A model generated the notes under the pieces. That model was not told where the DNA came from and made no database searches. It saw only the letters and a list, made by a program, of their open reading frames with translations. The position numbers and the translations under genes are program-made. This document shows positions 22,453-26,576 of a stretch of DNA of 26,576 nucleotides, in pieces. The stretch is from JBAWWY01 sp037144355 (GTDB lineage Bacteria > Bacillota > Clostridia > Peptostreptococcales > Anaerovoracaceae): positions 1 through 26,576 of the forward strand of contig JBAWWY010000020.1 in the NCBI GenBank assembly GCA_037144355.1, read 5' to 3'. Within the stretch, counting starts at the first letter, position 1, and each line of letters begins with the position of its first letter.

Positions 22453-23550
22453 TTATATTTGGGTTTTTACATTAACCTTTAGCCCATTGGAAATGCTGTT
22501 GTCTGGAGAAATAATTACTAAATCTGCATTATTGATTCCATTGATTATCTCAGAATAATCTGCTCCCTTGACCCCAAGCTTGACTTCAGTTTCAACAGCC
22601 TTGCCACTTTGAATTAAATATACATAGTTCTTTTTGTCTCTTTCATACAAAGCTTTATTGTCGACCCTCAGCACATTGTCCAGTTGCCTTGCAATTATTT
22701 CAAGTTGAACATTGCTTCCAAGTCTCATATTTTTCCCACTGGAAGGTTTTATATCAACCGTAACTCTCTTCTGGCTTATTCCAAGTTCGGAGATTTCATC
22801 GTGTGCTTTTATTCCAATCTTTTCAACGATGGCCAAATTGTCAATAAGGGAGTCATCGTCTCTTGTCACAATGACTTTCGCTCCAGTTTTTATACTGTCG
22901 GCATCTGAAGATACTAGGCTTGTAGATATATATATATTTGACAAGTCAGAAATTTCTATTACTGGGGCTCCTATCTGCAAGGTATTGTTTTCTTTAACAA
23001 GCAAGTCTGTTACAACTCCGTCCATTGGAGAAATGAATCCCCCGCTTTGAGAGCTGGCTGAAGCACTGGCAATGGAGAAATTAAGTGCAGAGAGTTGTTT
23101 GCTCAACTCCTTTTCAGCATATACCGTATTGTCATAATCGGATTGGCTAATTGCACCCTCGTCGAACAGAATTTTCGATTTGGCTGATAATTTCTTTGCC
23201 TGATCAAGTTGTATTGACAGCGCACTCGCCTGTTCACGCAAACTTCTTATATTTAGTGCCGCTGCATCTTCATCCAAGCTTAGGATAATATCTCCTTTTT
23301 TTACAACATCACCTTCTTGAAAATTTATTCCTTTGATTTTGCCTTGGATATTTCCATATAGTATGGTGGTATTCCTAGCCAAAACAGTACCTGTCTCCTT
23401 GATTGAATCGGTTACTACCCCCTTGGATACTTTGAAAGCATCAACTGAAAGACCAGGACTAAAGAAGTAATAATAGCCAAATCCCGCCAAAATTACATAG
23501 ACAAACAAACTTGCAATAAATGTTTTCTTATTCTTTTTAATCCAATTCAT
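22453..23550 (-). CDS. Membrane-fusion adaptor of an ABC exporter (HlyD/MacA-like)
   Basis: Periplasmic-adaptor-type protein of 365 aa. One N-terminal membrane anchor (about 11-31) is followed by a lipoyl half-motif (about 60-93, GKIKGINFQEGDVVKKGDIILSLD), a coiled-coil hairpin (about 95-165) rich in Ala, Ser and Leu, then the second lipoyl half (GFISPMDGVVTDLLV...), and beta-barrel domains to the C-terminus. Gram-positive adaptors of this kind work with MacB-type ABC transporters at the cell surface. It lies just downstream of the permease and ATPase genes, forming a typical three-gene exporter. The ATG has a GGAAGG ribosome binding site. The substrate is unknown. Confidence 0.92.
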   Translation of the reverse strand: MNWIKKNKKTFIASLFVYVILAGFGYYYFFSPGLSVDAFKVSKGVVTDSIKETGTVLARNTTILYGNIQGKIKGINFQEGDVVKKGDIILSLDEDAAALNIRSLREQASALSIQLDQAKKLSAKSKILFDEGAISQSDYDNTVYAEKELSKQLSALNFSIASASASSQSGGFISPMDGVVTDLLVKENNTLQIGAPVIEISDLSNIYISTSLVSSDADSIKTGAKVIVTRDDDSLIDNLAIVEKIGIKAHDEISELGISQKRVTVDIKPSSGKNMRLGSNVQLEIIARQLDNVLRVDNKALYERDKKNYVYLIQSGKAVETEVKLGVKGADYSEIINGINNADLVIISPDNSISNGLKVNVKTQI

Positions 23551-23595
23551 GATAATATCCTTCCTGCTTATTAATATCCATTTTATAATAACGAT

Positions 23596-25950
23596 TTATG
23601 AAACTCTATTTTTAATTGCCTGCAAGAAATCCAATTTGCTGATTTTCCTGTATGTGGCCGCCTGTGCCAATAGTATAAATATCAATGTAAATATGGTTGA
23701 ATATATTCCCGCTGCCAAGGTTGGTTGCATATGAAAAGTATACATTTCCGTACTAAATGTCTGGGCACTGTAATCCAGCATTGCCTTCCCAACTGGTATT
23801 CCAATTAGAATGCCAACCATGGTAATCATGTTGTTTTCTTTAACTAAAAGCTTGAAAATTTCAAATTTTGAAAATCCCAAAACTCTCAAAGATGAAAATT
23901 CCATTTCTCTTTCCGAAAGGCTTATAATTGTTGCATTATAAACTATTACGAAACCAAGAGCCCCAGAAAACAATATCATGAAAGATAACAATGCATAGGT
24001 CAAGTCAAGATAATTTAAAAACGCCTGTTTCATATCGGCAATAGACGATATTGATTCAATATTTTTCGCATTGGCCAGCTTTTGTGTTACATACGGATCT
24101 TTGGAATTAAAATAGACTCCTGTAATCAAATTCTTTTCTAAAAGCAGACTACTCATTTCATCAATATTCATGTATGCATTTATTCCCAAGCTCTGCCTTA
24201 TTATACCACTTACCTCAATATAGGTATCTTTTTTGTTGGGGAAATATGAGTGTACTATGACTAAGTTTCCGACTTTAGCTCCTAAGACTTTTGCTAGATT
24301 CTCGGTTAAAACAATTCCATGCTCTGGCAAATCAATTTTGCTCCCGCCTGCATTTTTAAAAGAATAGAATACTGTATTCTTTTTCAAACCAATTATAGAA
24401 ACTGCTTTTGATTTGGATCCATTAATAATTTCAAAAGGAAAATCTATTTTACCTTCGATTACGCTTGTATCAATTAAATTTCCAATTTCATTTACTACGC
24501 TTTTATTCAGCGGTGTGGAGAAATTTATATTATAATCCATTTTTTGAAACTCGCTAAATTGCTTATTCATCATTTCATCTAAAATGTCCGGCATTGTGAA
24601 TGTAAAAAGCATCATTGCATATGTCAAGATAACTCCTGCCATAACAAATATGGTTCTTTTTTTATTCCTGAAAATATTCTTATAAACGAATTTCCAACTA
24701 AAGGATAAACCCTTCCAAAAGGATTTAAACCTTTCCAAAAGAATCCTCTTTCCTCCTTTTGGAGCTTCGGATTGCATTGCCTCGGCTGGGGATATTTTAA
24801 GTGAACTTTTCGCCCCTATTAACCCTGCTATAGTACAGAATATTGCTGAGATAAACATTGCAGAAAATATATATTGATAATAGAATTCAATTTTCAAAAG
24901 TGGAATATTGAAAAACTCAAGAAAGAGCTTTGTCATATATCCGGCCAAAATCATGCCTAGGGAGATTCCAACGATGCCCCCTGTCAGCCCAGCCATAAGG
25001 GCATACTTTGCATAGTGAAACAGCACATCCCTGTTGGAATATCCAACAGCCTTAAGCACTCCTATTTTAATCCTGTCTCTTTTTACCATTCTACCAATCG
25101 TCATTTCTAAAATAATAGATGCGACAAGTAAGAATACAATTGGCAGGGAGCTGGACATCCGTTTATATTGCTTTATTTTTTGGTCAATCAGGCTATTGCT
25201 AAGTTGATTTTCCCTAGTTGTAACACTTTTAAGGCCAAAATTCTTGAGGCTATTCTTAATATTGTCAACAAGTATGCTCTCCTTTGCATTAGTAGACTCA
25301 ATTATGGATATTTCGTTGTAATTGCCCTGGAAATTAAAAGCCTTCATTGCAAGTTTCTCTGATATATAAATAATTCCGAATGTCTTTGGCGATGGCAATA
25401 TGGTTTGTGCATTCTCCATCAGATAGATATATTCTGGGCTGGCAGCAATTCCAGTTATTCTGAGTTTGTATGTTCTTCCATTCATAGGGACATCGATGGA
25501 ATCTCCAGGCATGAGGTTCTGAGCTTCAGCAAATTGCTGTATAACTAGGACATCCTGCTCTTCGTTCTGGATATTGGTACCGCGTGTTATGGTAACTTTA
25601 TTGACGCCATTATTGTCAATAGGAATTGAAACAACCCTAAGATTGGCACGCTCGTCCTTCGGACCACCGATAAAAGGAACCTCGAATACTATTCTTCCCT
25701 CAGATCTTGCAACTCCAGAAAGTTTACCTATTTCATCCACCTTGTTTTGTGGAATGCGTACACCGGATACGAAAATCGAAGCAAAATTATTGTCCTTATA
25801 GAAGGTATTTAAAGTAGTTTCCAAATTCAATGAAGCCATATTCATAGCTGTATATATAGAGAGACCCACAACAATTATTACCAGAACGGCAATGAATTGG
25901 CTCTTTGAATTCTTAATCATTCTTAAAAGCATTACATTGGTTTTTTTCAT
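23596..25950 (-). CDS. ABC transporter permease, FtsX/MacB family
   Basis: A permease of about 784 aa with two FtsX-like halves. One membrane segment lies near the N-terminus (about 20-40), followed by a large extracellular domain (about 45-250) and three segments (about 260-385). A second anchor (about 430-450), another extracellular domain and three segments near the C-terminus (about 655-775) follow. This double layout recalls exporters for lipoproteins, peptides or antibiotics; the substrate is unknown. The ATG at 25950 overlaps the ATPase stop in TAATG. A GTG two codons upstream (25956) is five bases after AGAGG and is an equally possible start. It is translationally coupled to the ATPase. 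Confidence 0.92.
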   Translation of the reverse strand: MKKTNVMLLRMIKNSKSQFIAVLVIIVVGLSIYTAMNMASLNLETTLNTFYKDNNFASIFVSGVRIPQNKVDEIGKLSGVARSEGRIVFEVPFIGGPKDERANLRVVSIPIDNNGVNKVTITRGTNIQNEEQDVLVIQQFAEAQNLMPGDSIDVPMNGRTYKLRITGIAASPEYIYLMENAQTILPSPKTFGIIYISEKLAMKAFNFQGNYNEISIIESTNAKESILVDNIKNSLKNFGLKSVTTRENQLSNSLIDQKIKQYKRMSSSLPIVFLLVASIILEMTIGRMVKRDRIKIGVLKAVGYSNRDVLFHYAKYALMAGLTGGIVGISLGMILAGYMTKLFLEFFNIPLLKIEFYYQYIFSAMFISAIFCTIAGLIGAKSSLKISPAEAMQSEAPKGGKRILLERFKSFWKGLSFSWKFVYKNIFRNKKRTIFVMAGVILTYAMMLFTFTMPDILDEMMNKQFSEFQKMDYNINFSTPLNKSVVNEIGNLIDTSVIEGKIDFPFEIINGSKSKAVSIIGLKKNTVFYSFKNAGGSKIDLPEHGIVLTENLAKVLGAKVGNLVIVHSYFPNKKDTYIEVSGIIRQSLGINAYMNIDEMSSLLLEKNLITGVYFNSKDPYVTQKLANAKNIESISSIADMKQAFLNYLDLTYALLSFMILFSGALGFVIVYNATIISLSEREMEFSSLRVLGFSKFEIFKLLVKENNMITMVGILIGIPVGKAMLDYSAQTFSTEMYTFHMQPTLAAGIYSTIFTLIFILLAQAATYRKISKLDFLQAIKNRVS

Positions 25951-26576
25951 TACCACTGAATCCTCTCTGGATCTTCAGGATGTTCATTAACAATTATTTC
26001 TGTTATTGCGCCACTTCTCATTTTAATAACTCTATCCGCCATGCCCCCAACTGAAATATTATGTGTAATAACAACTACCGTTTTGCCAGAAGACTTATTA
26101 ATCTTATTTAGCAAGGATAGGATACTTACACCCGTTTTGAAATCTAAGGCCCCAGTTGGCTCATCACATAAGAGAATATCTGGGTTCTTCGCAACCGCTC
26201 TTGCGATTGAAACCCTCTGTTGCTCTCCACCGCTTAGTTGTGATGGGAAGTGGTCTTTCCTATCGAATAGACCCACGTCTTTCAACACAGCTTCAATATC
26301 CAATGGATCTTTTGATATCTCCGTTGCAAGCTCTATATTTTCTTCAGCGGTCAAACTAGCCATAATGTTATAGAATTGAAAGACAAAGCCAACTTTGTTC
26401 CTTCTATATTCAGTAAGCTGCTTGTCATTGTAAGTAGTGATTTCTTCATCGTAAATTGAAACTTTTCCGCTGCTGGGGATATCCATTCCCCCCATTATAT
26501 TCAAAAGCGTGCTCTTGCCTGATCCGCTGGGCCCAAGAATAACGACAAACTCGCCTTCAAATATTTGAAAGCTAAC
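25950..26576 (-). CDS. ABC transporter ATPase, MacB/LolD type (5' end cut by window edge)
   Basis: The ATP-binding subunit of the exporter formed with the permease and adaptor downstream. The frame is open to the right edge: 208 residues are visible and about 30-40 at the N-terminus are missing. Near the visible start is the Walker A motif GPSGSGKST. The Q-loop region is FVFQFYNI, the signature is LSGGEQQR, Walker B is ILLCDEPTGALD, and the switch histidine is in VVITHN. These features match the LolD/MacB group that pairs with FtsX-like permeases. A TTG at 26504 is not a start, because it lies just after Walker A. Confidence 0.95.
   Translation of the reverse strand, partial: VSFQIFEGEFVVILGPSGSGKSTLLNIMGGMDIPSSGKVSIYDEEITTYNDKQLTEYRRNKVGFVFQFYNIMASLTAEENIELATEISKDPLDIEAVLKDVGLFDRKDHFPSQLSGGEQQRVSIARAVAKNPDILLCDEPTGALDFKTGVSILSLLNKINKSSGKTVVVITHNISVGGMADRVIKMRSGAITEIIVNEHPEDPERIQW

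Overview
The window reads as a low-GC, Gram-positive anaerobe of the Bacillota, most likely Clostridia or Tissierellia (inference). The basis is the gene order carD - yacL - ispD/F - proS - gltX - cysE - cysS - mrnC - rlmB - sigH - tRNA-Thr - tuf, which matches from memory a conserved clostridial chromosome segment. Supporting signs are a sporulation-type sigma-H, strong AGGAGG ribosome binding sites, frequent TTG starts and AT-rich intergenic DNA. No transposase, integrase, phage gene or CRISPR array is visible.

Layout. Positions 1-391 are non-coding and hold two copies of a ~122-bp direct repeat, several hairpins and a 96-bp nested inverted repeat just past the tuf stop. Positions 392-8657 carry minus-strand housekeeping genes, listed here in transcription order: gltX, cysE, cysS, mrnC, thyA, dfrA, rlmB, sigH, tRNA-Thr(GGT) and tuf. 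Positions 8759-10198 encode a membrane-anchored LysM/G5/M23 cell-wall hydrolase on the minus strand, divergent from a cyclophilin on the plus strand (10391-10909). Positions 11045-17324 are a second minus-strand run: carD, yacL (PIN/TRAM), a fused ispDF, proS, two half-size chromate-transporter genes and a NUDIX hydrolase. Positions 17520-20923 are a plus-strand block of a PPi-type phosphofructokinase followed by an OmpR-type response regulator and its histidine kinase. Positions 21045-26576 are minus strand again: an ABC ATPase cut by the window edge, an FtsX/MacB-type permease, a membrane-fusion adaptor, then radA.

How the genes fit together. The first block supplies translation (GltX, CysS, EF-Tu, tRNA-Thr, RlmB), cysteine synthesis (CysE next to CysS), dTMP and folate recycling (ThyA with DHFR), RNA processing (Mini-RNase III) and the stationary-phase sigma factor. 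The carD block combines transcription control (CarD), isoprenoid synthesis (IspDF) and proline charging (ProS). The pfp/two-component block separates radA from carD; disA, which I would expect between them in many relatives, is absent.

Start codons: several longest-ORF starts are not the likely real ones. For cysS, gltX, yacL, carD, radA, pfp, chrA (upstream copy) and the NUDIX gene, an internal start has a well-placed ribosome binding site, and the coordinates below use those starts.

I do not see a clearly new multi-gene system. The most notable points are the repeat/hairpin cluster after tuf, thyA+dfrA at the place where thyX often sits, an IspD-IspF fusion whose linker looks like a former ribosome binding site, a RadA with a non-canonical zinc knuckle and P-loop, and the phosphofructokinase/two-component block in the radA-carD gap.
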